This document shows positions 24,206 through 33,048 of a DNA stretch of 64,000 bases, piece by piece. The stretch spans positions 1 to 64,000 of the forward strand of contig WVSL01000012.1 of assembly GCA_015689685.1 (NCBI GenBank), read 5' to 3'. This DNA comes from Rhodobacterales bacterium HKCCE2091 (GTDB taxonomy: Bacteria; Pseudomonadota; Alphaproteobacteria; Rhodobacterales; Rhodobacteraceae). Below the pieces are notes generated by a model that saw nothing but the letters and a program-made list of their open reading frames with translations, was not told the origin of the DNA and did no database searches. Position 1 is the stretch's first letter; every line of letters begins with the position of its first letter. Both the position numbers and the translations under genes were made by a program.

Positions 24206-25678
24206 TCAACCGCGCCAGAACGCCCCGGTGAAGATCACGAAGACCACGACCAGCTCCAGCCGGCCGACGAGCATGGCGGCGATCAGGATCCATTTCGCGG
24301 CGTCGTTCAGGGACGCGAAGTTGCCCGCGGGGCCGATGTACTGGCCGAGCCCCGGGCCGATGTTCGCGAGCGCCGCCGCCGCGCCCGAGACGGAGGTGGT
24401 GAAGTCCAGCCCGGTCAGCCCGAGCAGCACCGCCGTCACGCCGAGGGTGACGAAGAACAGGACGAAGAACGCCATCACCGCGTTCATCGCGTCGAGCGGG
24501 ACCGGGCGGCCGTCGTAGCGCGGCTCGAACACGCCGTGGGGGGCGTAGAGCCGCCGCACCTGGGTCGAGATCGACGCGAACAGGAGCTGGTAGCGGAAGA
24601 TCTTGATCGAGCAGGAGGTCGACCCGGCGCAACCGCCGATCAGGCCGATGAAGAAGAACAGCACCACCGGGACCGGGCCCCAGAGCTGGTAGTCGACCGA
24701 CGAGAACCCGGTGCCCGAGATGATCGAGGTGACGTTGAAGATGCCCTCGCGGAACCCGTGTTCCCAGTGGTCGCCGTTGGCGACGACGCGATAGACCGTG
24801 AGGAACAGCGTCAGCGCCAGGATGATCCCGATATAGACCCGGATCTGGGTGTCGCGCAGGATCGGGCGCGCGGTTCCGGCGACGAGCTGGACGTAGCGCA
24901 CGAAGGGCAGGCTCGCGGCGATCATGAACACCGCCGCAACGTATTCCATCGGCCCCTGAAAGGTTCCGAAACTCGCGTCGTGGCTGGAAAATCCGCCGGT
25001 CGACATGGTAGTGAGCGCGTGGAAGATCGCGTCATAGGCGGTCATGCCGAGGGCCGCGTAGCACAGGCCGCAGGCGACGGTCAGCGCGACGTAGATGACG
25101 GAGATCCGGCTCGCGATCTCGGCGGCGCGGGGCAGGATCTTGCCCATAGTGTCGAACGCCTCGGACCGGAAGATCTGCATCCCGCCGACGCGGAGCTCGG
25201 GCAAAAACACCATCGCGACGACGACGATCCCGATGCCCCCGTACCATTGCAGCAACGCGCGCCAGAGGTTCAGCCCGGCGGGAAAATCGTCGAGCCTGAG
25301 CCCCCCGATCGGGTCGTCGCCGCCGAACACGGTGGACCCCGTGGTGGTCATGCCCGACATCGCCTCGAAGAAGCTGTCGACCACCCGGGCCTCGGTCGCG
25401 CCGAACATGAACGGCAGCGCCCCGAACAGCGGCAGGACGACCCAGACGCCGGTCGTCATCAGGAAGGTTTCCTGCAAGGTCAGGCCCTGCCGCCGCGACG
25501 ACGCGCAGGCCAGGACCGCGAAGCCGCCGCAGGCGACGGTGATCAGCGCGCTTTCGGCGAAGGCGGGCCAGTGGCCGTTTCCCTCCGCGAGGTCGGCGGC
25601 CATCGGCACGGCCATCGACAGCCCGAGGGCCAGGACCAGAAGGCCGAAGACATAGCCCACGATGCGCAGATCGAACAT
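24206..25678 (-). CDS. trkH: TrkH family potassium uptake protein
   Basis: 490 residues with the eight-span, four-pore-loop layout. The selectivity-loop segments are visible as SGMTTTGSTV, TTMSTGGFSSHD, SIISGTGFSS and LANIGPGLGQY. This is the pore subunit of a Trk potassium transporter in the inner membrane. No trkA regulator gene is adjacent. The 124-bp gap to the zinc-ribbon gene shows no recognisable element. Confidence 0.92.
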   Translation of the reverse strand: MFDLRIVGYVFGLLVLALGLSMAVPMAADLAEGNGHWPAFAESALITVACGGFAVLACASSRRQGLTLQETFLMTTGVWVVLPLFGALPFMFGATEARVVDSFFEAMSGMTTTGSTVFGGDDPIGGLRLDDFPAGLNLWRALLQWYGGIGIVVVAMVFLPELRVGGMQIFRSEAFDTMGKILPRAAEIASRISVIYVALTVACGLCYAALGMTAYDAIFHALTTMSTGGFSSHDASFGTFQGPMEYVAAVFMIAASLPFVRYVQLVAGTARPILRDTQIRVYIGIILALTLFLTVYRVVANGDHWEHGFREGIFNVTSIISGTGFSSVDYQLWGPVPVVLFFFIGLIGGCAGSTSCSIKIFRYQLLFASISTQVRRLYAPHGVFEPRYDGRPVPLDAMNAVMAFFVLFFVTLGVTAVLLGLTGLDFTTSVSGAAAALANIGPGLGQYIGPAGNFASLNDAAKWILIAAMLVGRLELVVVFVIFTGAFWRG

Positions 25679-25734
25679 GGGCGGGAGCGTTGGCCCCTGC
25701 CCGTCCGCGTGTCAAGCGGTCCGGCCCCGGCGGA

Positions 25735-26811
25735 TCAGCCGGTGTGGTAGAGCGACGCGAACAGCCGCGGGTCGAGGCTTTCGGCGTCGAAGGTCTCGCC
25801 CTCGGTCAGCACGCTGACGGCGTCGTGGGAATGCAGGCTTTCCTGGTGGCTCGCGACGATGCGGAAATCGCCGATGCGCGGATCGGCCTGCAACTCGTGC
25901 GCGAACAGCCGCGCCGCGTCCTCGACGAAGATCGGGTTGGCCGCGTTCAGTTCCGCGAAGGCCTGCTCGTCCTCGCGCTTGACCATGACCTGCGTCTCGG
26001 TCGGCACCGCGCGGCGGGCGAGGTCGATCAGGTCCTCGAACCACAGGCAGCCGCAGTCGCGGTTCAGCTCCACCGAGATCCGCGCGACGGAGCGCTGCGA
26101 ATGCGGGGTGGCAAGCTGGCCGCGGGTGTTGCGCGCGTGTTCGGACAGCTCCAGCGAGCACGGGCAGGTCGAGGAATAGACGAAGTCGAGGTGCAGGATC
26201 TTGCGCCGCACGCCCGCCCGCTCGATCAGTTCCAGCGCGATGTCGTAATACTGGAAACCGGACAGGCCCGACCGCAGCGACCCGACCTTCATCGGGAAGG
26301 AGATCCGCATCTGGATGCGTGCGTCGATCGATTCCAGGTCGGACTTGTAGTCGTCGAGCGCAGCCTCGATCACCTCGAAGCTGAAGGTCTTTTCCGCGTG
26401 GGCATAGAAGGACCGCATGATGCGGCTCATGTTGATGCCCTTCTTGGTGCCTTCGAGGCTGACCGTGCCGGTGACGGAGGTTTCCAGCGTCAGGTCGCCG
26501 TTATCGCGGGTATGGAAGCGGATCGGCAGCCGGAAGTTCGAGATGCCGACATGCTGGATCTGACGCTTCGCCCCGCGGATCAGCGAAGCGGGGCCGTTCT
26601 GGAGATCCGGCAGGGTCGCGCGGTAGGCCTCGTCGGCGGTGAAATCCTCGGGGTAGGCCCGGCTCAGCGCCGACTGGCCGCGAAGCGCGGCCGCGATGGC
26701 GGGGTCGAGCCCGGCAAGCCCGCCGGTACCGTTGCGCGCGGCGTAGTCCTTCAGCACCGACAGCGCCTGTTCGACCTCGTCGCGGCTCGGCTCGCTCACA
26801 TGCAGGTTCAT
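25735..26811 (-). CDS. folE2: GTP cyclohydrolase FolE2 (type IB)
   Basis: 358 residues with the FolE2 fingerprints: SNFRLPIRFHTRDNG near residue 90, VTGTVSLEGTKKGINMSRIMRSFYAH, and the metal-binding SSTCPCSLELSEHAR, followed by TPHSQRS. It converts GTP to dihydroneopterin triphosphate, the first step of tetrahydrofolate synthesis, and can use metals other than zinc. In several bacteria it serves under zinc limitation, but no Zur-type site was recognised here. Confidence 0.95.
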   Translation of the reverse strand: MNLHVSEPSRDEVEQALSVLKDYAARNGTGGLAGLDPAIAAALRGQSALSRAYPEDFTADEAYRATLPDLQNGPASLIRGAKRQIQHVGISNFRLPIRFHTRDNGDLTLETSVTGTVSLEGTKKGINMSRIMRSFYAHAEKTFSFEVIEAALDDYKSDLESIDARIQMRISFPMKVGSLRSGLSGFQYYDIALELIERAGVRRKILHLDFVYSSTCPCSLELSEHARNTRGQLATPHSQRSVARISVELNRDCGCLWFEDLIDLARRAVPTETQVMVKREDEQAFAELNAANPIFVEDAARLFAHELQADPRIGDFRIVASHQESLHSHDAVSVLTEGETFDAESLDPRLFASLYHTG

Positions 26812-26880
26812 CTCACCCCTCCTTGCCGTCCGGGGGCCACATATGGCGTGTCCGGCCCCGATTTCAAAGCGCCGATGCGC

Positions 26881-27618
26881 TCACCTGCCCGAGTATACGC
26901 GCACGAAGCGCGACAGGATCATTCCCGGCACGTCGACTTTCTCGGCCAGCGCGGCATCGGTCAGCGCCCCGGCCTCGTGCGGGGCGAAGTAGCCGCGGTC
27001 GCGGTAGATCGCGATCCGGGTAGCGAAGCTTTCGCCGTCGGCCTCGGGGTGGAACTGGGTCGCGTAGACGTTGGACCCCGCGCGGATCATCTGGAACGGG
27101 CACGGGATCGAGGCGACGAGGTGGACCGCGCCCTGCGGCAGGTGCTGCACCGCCTCCTTGTGGCCGACGAGCGCGCGGAAGTCGCGCGGCAGGTCGCGCA
27201 GGAGCGGGTCGGCGTGGCCGTCGTCGGTGATGGTGCAGTCGACCCCGCCGATGGGCTCGCCATAGCGCGCCTTCGACACCTCGCCGCCGAGCGCGACGGC
27301 GAGAATGCCGAGCCCGTAGCAGCAGCCGAGGTAGGGCATGTCGCGGGCGAGGATCTCGGGCATGAGCGACAGGCAGTCGGCCTCGATCCGGGCCTCCAGC
27401 GGGTCCTTGCTGTCGGGCGGGTCGGACACGCATCCGGGGCCGCCGCCGACGATGACGCCGGCGTAGTCGTCGAGCGACAGCGCGGGCAGTGGTGCCTGGT
27501 CGAGCCGGACGCGCCGCGTCCCCTCCTCCGTCAGTCCGCCGCGCTTGAGGAAGGACGCGAATTCCTCCTCCGCCGCCGCGTCCTCGGGGCGCAGTTGCAG
27601 GACGAGGAAAGGCTTCAT
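26881..27618 (-). CDS. class I glutamine amidotransferase domain protein (GATase1)
   Basis: 245 residues. The nucleophile motif YLGCCYGLG places the catalytic Cys at about residue 100; the His/Glu pair is in QFHPEAD. There is a GG-rich oxyanion strand (GVIVGGGPGC). This resembles the stand-alone GMP-synthase-like amidotransferases whose acceptor subunits are not fused. Its start overlaps the stop of the upstream acetyltransferase gene (ATGA), so it lies in the riboswitch-controlled operon with metZ. It may therefore act in sulfur amino-acid or peptide metabolism, by inference. Confidence 0.85.
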   Translation of the reverse strand: MKPFLVLQLRPEDAAAEEEFASFLKRGGLTEEGTRRVRLDQAPLPALSLDDYAGVIVGGGPGCVSDPPDSKDPLEARIEADCLSLMPEILARDMPYLGCCYGLGILAVALGGEVSKARYGEPIGGVDCTITDDGHADPLLRDLPRDFRALVGHKEAVQHLPQGAVHLVASIPCPFQMIRAGSNVYATQFHPEADGESFATRIAIYRDRGYFAPHEAGALTDAALAEKVDVPGMILSRFVRVYSGR

Positions 27619-28106
27619 GCCGCCTGCCCCGCAGACAGCCGCTTTTCCATCCGCGCGCGCGGGATCAGGACGCCGTGGCGTTCGGCCAGTTCGCGCGACG
27701 CCACGCTCCAGCCGCGGCGGGCGAAGAAGCGTTCGGCGAGCGCGCTGGCGTCGACGGTCAGGCCGGACAGCCCCGCCGCCCGCGCCCGGCCCTCCAGCAC
27801 GGCGTAAAGCGCATCGGCGGTGCCGCGCCGGCGTTCCGCGGGCAGGACGAAGGCAAGCTCCAGGTGGCCCGCGCCCATGTCCATCGACATGAAGCCGACC
27901 GCCGCGCCGTCCCGTTCCGCGACCACGCAATCGACCCGTTCGAGCTTTGCCTCCCACTCCGCGTCGTCAGGCGGCGCGGGCGACCATGCCCGCCGCTGGT
28001 CGGCGTCGTAGTGACCGGCCGCGCCCTCGTGGACGGCGCGGTGGTAGACCTGCCCGAGCACGGGCGCATCGCCCGCGGCGTAGGGCCGGATGGTGAGCCC
28101 GGACAT
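27615..28106 (-). CDS. GNAT family N-acetyltransferase
   Basis: 163 residues beginning MSGLTIRPYAAGDAP. The acetyl-CoA region appears as LAFVLPAERRRGTADALYAVLEGRA, with the basic RRG loop, and the C-terminal FFARRGWSVASREL is typical of GNAT family. It starts 7 bp after metZ and overlaps the amidotransferase start, so it is mid-operon. The substrate is unknown; operon position suggests an amino-acid-like acceptor. Confidence 0.85.
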   Translation of the reverse strand: MSGLTIRPYAAGDAPVLGQVYHRAVHEGAAGHYDADQRRAWSPAPPDDAEWEAKLERVDCVVAERDGAAVGFMSMDMGAGHLELAFVLPAERRRGTADALYAVLEGRARAAGLSGLTVDASALAERFFARRGWSVASRELAERHGVLIPRARMEKRLSAGQAA

Positions 28107-28113
28107 CCCCGCC

Positions 28114-29310
28114 TCAGACCGCGTCGAGCGCCGAGAGGATGTCGTCGACAAGATCCGCCGGATCCTCCAGCCCGACCGACAGCCGCAGCAGCCCCGGCCC
28201 GATCCCGAGCGCGTCGCGCTGGTCCTCGGACAGCCGCTGGTGCGTCGTCGTCGCGGGGTGCGTGACGATGGACTTCGCGTCGCCGAGGTTGTTGGAGATC
28301 GTGACCACGCTCAACGCGTTCAGCGCCTTGAACGCCGCGGCCTTGCCGCCCTTCAGTTCGAAGGACAGGACCGTGCCGCCCGCCTCCATCTGCGCCATCG
28401 CGAGGTTGTTCTGCGGGTGGCTGGCGAGGCCGGGATAGATCACGCGGGCCAGCGCCGGGTGGCCTTCGAGCGCCCGTGCGATCGTCAGCGCGCCATCGGC
28501 CTGGGCGCGCACGCGCAGGTCCATCGTCTCCAGCGCCTTCAGCATGACCCAGGCGTTGAACGGGCTCATCGCGCCGCCGGTGTGCTTGAGGTAGGGCTCC
28601 ACCGTCTTGCGGATGAATTGCTCGGTCCCGAGGATCACGCCGCCGAGACACCGCCCCTGCCCGTCGATGTGCTTGGTGGCGGAATAGACCACCACGTCGG
28701 CGCCGAGATCGAGCGTGCGTTGCAGGACCGGGGTGGCGAAGACGTTGTCGGCGATCACGATGGCGCCGACCGCGTGGGCGAGCTTCGACACCGCCGCGAC
28801 GTCGATGATCTCCAGCGTCGGGTTCGACATGGATTCGAAGAACACCGCCCTGGTGTCGGGCCGGATCGCGGCCTCCCACTGGGCGGGATCGGTGCCGTCG
28901 ACGAAGGTGACCTCCACGCCGTAGCGGGTCAGCACGTCTTCGAGGATGTAGAGGCACGATCCGAACAGCGCGCGGGACGAGACCACGTGGTCGCCCGCGC
29001 GCAGGAGCGAGGTCAGCGCGCCGTTGACCGCGGCCATGCCGGAGGCCGTGGCGAAGGCGGCCTCCGCGCCTTCCAGCGCGGCGATGCGGTCCTCGAACAT
29101 CGCGACGGTGGGGTTGCCGTAGCGGGCATAGATGAACTCGTCGGGGCCGCATTCCTGGAACCGCGCCTCGGCGTCCTCGGCGGTGTCGTAGACGAAGCCC
29201 TGGGTCAGGTAGAGCGCTTCGGACACCTCGCCGTACTGGCTGCGGCGGGTGCCGGAATGGACGGCACGGGTGCGGGGGCGGAGCGCGTCGGCGCGGGTCA
29301 GATCTTTCAT
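28114..29310 (-). CDS. metZ: O-succinylhomoserine sulfhydrylase
   Basis: 398 residues of the Cys/Met metabolism PLP family. The PLP lysine lies in VVYSATKHIDGQGR (about residue 213) and the phosphate loop in FATASGMAAVNGALTSLL. The sequence near RAVHSGTRRSQYGEVSEALYLTQGFVYD fits the MetZ subgroup, which makes homocysteine from O-succinylhomoserine and sulfide. A SAM-II riboswitch and attenuator lie upstream, so the operon should be shut down when S-adenosylmethionine is plentiful. Confidence 0.95.
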   Translation of the reverse strand: MKDLTRADALRPRTRAVHSGTRRSQYGEVSEALYLTQGFVYDTAEDAEARFQECGPDEFIYARYGNPTVAMFEDRIAALEGAEAAFATASGMAAVNGALTSLLRAGDHVVSSRALFGSCLYILEDVLTRYGVEVTFVDGTDPAQWEAAIRPDTRAVFFESMSNPTLEIIDVAAVSKLAHAVGAIVIADNVFATPVLQRTLDLGADVVVYSATKHIDGQGRCLGGVILGTEQFIRKTVEPYLKHTGGAMSPFNAWVMLKALETMDLRVRAQADGALTIARALEGHPALARVIYPGLASHPQNNLAMAQMEAGGTVLSFELKGGKAAAFKALNALSVVTISNNLGDAKSIVTHPATTTHQRLSEDQRDALGIGPGLLRLSVGLEDPADLVDDILSALDAV

Positions 29311-29339
29311 CGCCTATTCCAATCAGGGGGCCCGAAACG

Positions 29340-29373
29340 AAAAACGCGCCGGGCCGGACTTGGCCGGGGCGCG
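29340..29373 (-). terminator. attenuator hairpin in the metZ leader
   Basis: On the minus strand a stem (6 bp outer, 29373-29368 with 29350-29345, plus 4 bp inner and a CC/AAGT loop) is followed directly by UUUUU (29344-29340). It lies between the SAM-II aptamer and metZ, where a rho-independent terminator is expected for SAM-triggered transcription attenuation. Confidence 0.8.
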
Positions 29374-29400
29374 CGTCAGGCGGCGACACACCTTCGACCT

Positions 29401-29452
29401 CTTTAGCGGCTTGTTTAACGTGGCCCGCAATCCGGTAACAAATCGCCACGCC
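29401..29452 (-). promoter_or_regulatory. SAM-II riboswitch aptamer upstream of metZ
   Basis: Read on the minus strand this segment follows the SAM-II consensus closely. The order is a first stem arm CGTGGCGATTTG, the pairing region ACCGGATTGC, then GGCCACGTTAAACAAG (closing the first stem and forming the pseudoknot strand), then GCTAAAG. The blocks GATTTG, CACGTTAAACAA and GCTAAAG are those conserved in the class. SAM-II RNAs bind S-adenosylmethionine and control methionine genes in alphaproteobacteria, so the target fits. Confidence 0.93.
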
Positions 29453-29607
29453 GCAGGCGATAATCCCGTTCGCCTCCGGGTTCAAGGGATTTCGGCCGCT
29501 GTCACCCGGCCGTCATGCCGCTGTCATCCGTGTTTCGCATGCACGTCACCCAGATGTCGCCGAAACCGCCTATCCACAAGCAAGGTGTTGTAGGTGACCA
29601 GGGGCAG

Positions 29608-30519
29608 ATGGCGGTCATTGCGGTCAATGCGCCGGGACGGCGGATCGGGAACGCGGACCTGGTGAGGGCCGCCACGGACCGGCTCGCGCCCGGTGCCACC
29701 GTCGCGATCCTCGTCCACGGCTACCGCTCCTCCCCCTACGCAGCCCATGCCGACCCGCACCGCCGGGTGTTGAAGCCCGCGCGCGGGCGCACGCACTGGA
29801 AGGACGCGAGCTGGCCCCATTACCTGCATGTCGGGCGCGGCGGTCCCGAGCTTGCCATCGGCTTCGGCTGGCCGGCGCTCGGGCGGCTCGACCGCGCCGC
29901 CGAGCGCGCCTTCGCCGCCGGCGAGGCGATGGGCGCGATGATCGCCGGCATCGCCCGCGACCGGCCCGACCTGCGTCTCGACGTCGTCGCCCATTCCCTC
30001 GGCGCGCGGGTCGCGCTGACGGCGCTGGAGAGCCAGGCGCCGGGGGCGCTCGACACGCTCGTCCTGATGACCGGCGCGGAATACCGAGGCGCGGCGGAGC
30101 GCGCCGCCTTCTCGCCCGCAGGCCAGTCCGCGCGCATCCTCAACGTCACCAGCGGAGAGAACGCGCTGTTCGAGGGCCTGTTCCGCCTGTTCGCCCCCGG
30201 CCCGGATCTCCTGTCGCGGCAGATCTCCGCCGGGCTGTCGCGGCCGCATCCGGGCTGGATCGACCTCCGGATCGACGACCCTGCGCACCTCTCGGCGCTG
30301 CGCGGGCTCGGCCACCGGGTCGGTGCGCCGACGGGCCGGGTCTGCCACTGGTCGGCCTACCTGCGGCCCGGGCTGTTCCCGCTCTACCGGGAACTTTTCG
30401 GTCCCGACGGCGCTCGCGCCTTCGCGCGCCTGCGCGCCGCCCTGCCCGCCCGCGACGCCGCCCCGGCACGGGCGTTTCCGGCCCTCCGGGGCGGATCAGG
30501 TGTCGGCCTGCGCGCCTGA
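29608..30519 (+). CDS. alpha/beta hydrolase
   Basis: 303 residues from ATG 29608; an in-frame upstream start at 29515 gives a less protein-like N-terminus. It has an oxyanion HG motif (ILVHGYRSSPY) and the nucleophile elbow HSLGARVAL (AHSLGA). The later HRV or CHWSAY segment may provide the His. A likely cytoplasmic serine esterase/lipase of unknown substrate. It is divergent from metZ, 108 bp past the start of the riboswitch leader. Confidence 0.75.
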   Translation: MAVIAVNAPGRRIGNADLVRAATDRLAPGATVAILVHGYRSSPYAAHADPHRRVLKPARGRTHWKDASWPHYLHVGRGGPELAIGFGWPALGRLDRAAERAFAAGEAMGAMIAGIARDRPDLRLDVVAHSLGARVALTALESQAPGALDTLVLMTGAEYRGAAERAAFSPAGQSARILNVTSGENALFEGLFRLFAPGPDLLSRQISAGLSRPHPGWIDLRIDDPAHLSALRGLGHRVGAPTGRVCHWSAYLRPGLFPLYRELFGPDGARAFARLRAALPARDAAPARAFPALRGGSGVGLRA

Positions 30520-30617
30520 ACCTGCTGCCGAGCGCCGGAAATTCCCCTCAGGCAACGTCTTTTTTTTGGGCCCGGGACTGCCTATCGTGACAACCAACCA
30601 AGACGACGGGGAAAAGA

Positions 30618-30707
30618 ATGACTTCGAACGCCCTGAGCGGCATCGCCTTCGCGGCGCTTCTGGCCGTCATCATGCTTGCCGCCTTCGGCGGATTCGCGGG
30701 TCTCTGA
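30618..30707 (+). CDS. 29-residue hydrophobic peptide gene
   Basis: ATG 30618 follows a purine-rich stretch (GACGGGGAAAAGA). The product MTSNALSGIAFAALLAVIM continues with LAAFGGFAGL and is one membrane helix with no charged residues. The stop is 1 bp before the XpaC-like gene, so the two are probably co-translated. At 29 codons it is easily missed. It may be a small membrane-protein partner of the TelA/XpaC pair. Confidence 0.6.
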   Translation: MTSNALSGIAFAALLAVIMLAAFGGFAGL

Positions 30708-30708
30708 G

Positions 30709-31629
30709 ATGGCGCAGCGCTACGGCGGCGAACACAGCCCGCAGGGCCGCCGCGATCCCGAAGCCCCGCGCGCGGCGGTAACGCCGCCGCGGCCGCCGGA
30801 ACTGAGCTTCCGCGGCCGGTCCCCGGCTCGCCACGCGGCCAAGATCAACCTGCTGTTCGCGGTCGCGGGCCTGTCGGTGATCCCCGCCTTCTTCCAGTCG
30901 ATCACGGGCCTCGCCACCGACCTCGTCGGCGCGGCCTTCCTGTTCCTCGCCGCCTGGCTGACCCGCGACGGGGTGCGGGCCGAGGACGCCTACAACGAAC
31001 GCAAGGTCGCCCGCCGCCCGGCGATCCCGCGCAAGATCTTCGGCTCCGTCGCCACCGGCCTCGGCGTCGCGGGCCTGGTCTTCGGCGGCAACTGGCAGGT
31101 CCTGCCCGCTGCGCTGGCCGGCATCGTCGCCGCCGCGCTCCACTTCGTCAGCTTCGGCCCCGACCCGATGCGCGACAAGGGGCTCGAAGGCATCGACATG
31201 GCCGAGACCGACCGCGTCGCCCGCAAGATCGAGGCCGCCGAGAGCCTATTGGCAGAGATGAAAGACGCGATCCTGCGCGCCCGCGACCGGGAACTGGAAA
31301 CCCGCGTCGACAGCTTCGCCCACTCCGCCCGCGCCATGTTCCGCGCGGTGGAGGAGGACCCACGCGACCTGAGCCGCGCCCGGCGCTACATCGGCGTCTA
31401 CCTGCAGGGTGCCCGCGACGCGACCGTGAAATTCGCCGACATCTACGCGCGCAACCGCGATACCGCGGCGCGCGAGGACTACGTCTCGCTGCTGACGGAC
31501 CTGGAAAAGGGCTTCGCGGAGCGCACCAAGACCATGCTGCTCGAGGACCGCAGCGATCTCGACGTCGAGGTCGAGGTACTGCGCGAGCGGCTGCAGAGAG
31601 ACATCGCTTTCATCGAGGAACGGGGCTGA
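30709..31629 (+). CDS. XpaC-like (5-bromo-4-chloroindolyl phosphate hydrolysis) family membrane protein
   Basis: 306 residues. An N-terminal basic/Pro-rich segment is followed by four hydrophobic stretches (about residues 45-150), then a long alpha-helical C-terminal domain (MAETDRVARKIEAAESLLAEM ... LLTDLEKGFAERTKTMLLEDRSDLDVEVEVLRERL), as in XpaC. The family name comes from an assay phenotype, and the true activity is unknown. It is directly followed by telA, its usual partner, 3 bp later. Confidence 0.85.
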   Translation: MAQRYGGEHSPQGRRDPEAPRAAVTPPRPPELSFRGRSPARHAAKINLLFAVAGLSVIPAFFQSITGLATDLVGAAFLFLAAWLTRDGVRAEDAYNERKVARRPAIPRKIFGSVATGLGVAGLVFGGNWQVLPAALAGIVAAALHFVSFGPDPMRDKGLEGIDMAETDRVARKIEAAESLLAEMKDAILRARDRELETRVDSFAHSARAMFRAVEEDPRDLSRARRYIGVYLQGARDATVKFADIYARNRDTAAREDYVSLLTDLEKGFAERTKTMLLEDRSDLDVEVEVLRERLQRDIAFIEERG

Positions 31630-31632
31630 CAC

Positions 31633-32823
31633 ATGACCACTGAAATCCGCCAACAGGCCGAGGCGGCCGCAAAGCTCGTCGACGAGATCAACGCCGTCGT
31701 GCTGCCTGAGCCGTCGAACGCGCTGGTGCCGCTGTCCGAGGCCGAGCCGCCGACGGCCGAGGAAATCCGCAAGCGGATGTCGGAAATCGACATGACCGAC
31801 ACCAACTCGATCGTCAGCTTCGGCTCCTCCGCGCAGGAGGAACTTCAGACCATCAGCCAGGCGATGCTGGACGGGGTGAAGAACAAGGATGTCGGCCCGG
31901 CGGGCAACAGCCTGCGCGACATCGTCGGCACGATCCGCGGTTTTTCCGTCGACGAACTCGACCCGAACCGCAAGCGGTCGTGGTGGGAACGCCTGTTCGG
32001 CAAGGCCAAGCCGCTGCACGACTTCATGGCCAAGTACGAGGACGTGCAGGACCAGATCGACAAGATCACCGACGACCTTCTGAAGCACGAGCACACGCTG
32101 ATGAAGGACATCAAGTCGCTCGACAAGCTCTACGAGAAGACGCTCGACTTCTACGACGAGCTCGCGCTCTACATCGCCGCCGGTGAGGAGAAGCTGAAGG
32201 AACTGGACGAGCAGACGATCCCGGCGAAGGAAGCCGAGGTCAACGCCGCCCCCGAGGACGACCAGGTCATCAAGGCGCAGGAACTGCGCGACCTCCGCGC
32301 CGCGCGCGACGACCTCGAACGCCGGGTCCACGACCTGAAGCTGACCCGCCAGGTCACGATGCAGTCCCTGCCCTCGATCCGGCTGGTGCAGGAAAACGAC
32401 AAGAGCCTCGTGACCAAGATCAACTCCACGCTCGTGAACACCGTGCCGCTGTGGGAAACGCAGCTGGCCCAGGCGGTGACGATCCAGCGCTCGACCGAGG
32501 CCGCGAAGGCCGTCCGCGAGGCCACCGACCTGACCAACGAACTGCTCACCTCCAACGCGAAGAACCTGCGCGAATCCAACAAAATGGTGCGCGAGGAGAT
32601 GGAGCGTGGCGTGTTCGACATCGAGGCCGTGAAGGCCGCCAACGCCGAGCTGATCGCCACGATCCAGGAAAGCCTGCAGATCGCCGACGAGGGCAAGGCC
32701 CGCCGCGCCGCCGCCGAGGAGGAGATGCAGAAGATGGAGCGCGAACTGCGCGACACGCTGGCCTCCGCCAAGGCCCGCGCGGACGGCGTCGGCTCCAACG
32801 TGGGCGAGTCGGTCGCCACCTGA
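31633..32823 (+). CDS. telA: toxic anion resistance protein, TelA family
   Basis: 396 residues, mostly long amphipathic helices with strong coiled-coil character. Characteristic segments are the RKRSWWERLFGKAKPLHDFMAKYEDVQDQIDKI block and TIPAKEAEVNAAPEDD. A role in tellurite or other membrane stress has been reported for the family; the mechanism is not settled. It forms an operon with the 29-residue peptide and XpaC-like gene, and a strong hairpin follows at 32830-32864. Confidence 0.92.
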   Translation: MTTEIRQQAEAAAKLVDEINAVVLPEPSNALVPLSEAEPPTAEEIRKRMSEIDMTDTNSIVSFGSSAQEELQTISQAMLDGVKNKDVGPAGNSLRDIVGTIRGFSVDELDPNRKRSWWERLFGKAKPLHDFMAKYEDVQDQIDKITDDLLKHEHTLMKDIKSLDKLYEKTLDFYDELALYIAAGEEKLKELDEQTIPAKEAEVNAAPEDDQVIKAQELRDLRAARDDLERRVHDLKLTRQVTMQSLPSIRLVQENDKSLVTKINSTLVNTVPLWETQLAQAVTIQRSTEAAKAVREATDLTNELLTSNAKNLRESNKMVREEMERGVFDIEAVKAANAELIATIQESLQIADEGKARRAAAEEEMQKMERELRDTLASAKARADGVGSNVGESVAT

Positions 32824-32829
32824 TCCGGT

Positions 32830-32864
32830 CCGGGTCCGCGCGCCGGCGACGCGCGCGGGCCCGG
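32830..32864 (+). terminator. strong 14-bp hairpin after telA
   Basis: Arms 32830-32843 and 32851-32864 pair over 14 bp with one G-U, loop of 7. It starts 7 bp after the telA stop. No U-tract follows, so it may be a Rho-assisted end or an mRNA-protecting stem. Confidence 0.5.
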
Positions 32865-33048
32865 CCTGCGGCACCCTGTCCGCCCCCGGCGACGACTGCC
32901 CGATTTCCCGGCAGATCGCCCCTCATCTTCACCAGATTCCATGCACTTGCGCGGCAAACCTCGCACGGCCGCGGTTTCCCCGATCGGCGCTGGCTCTGCC
33001 CCGGCCGATTTGCTAGACGGGGCGCGGGGGGACCATGGAGTCTCGGCA

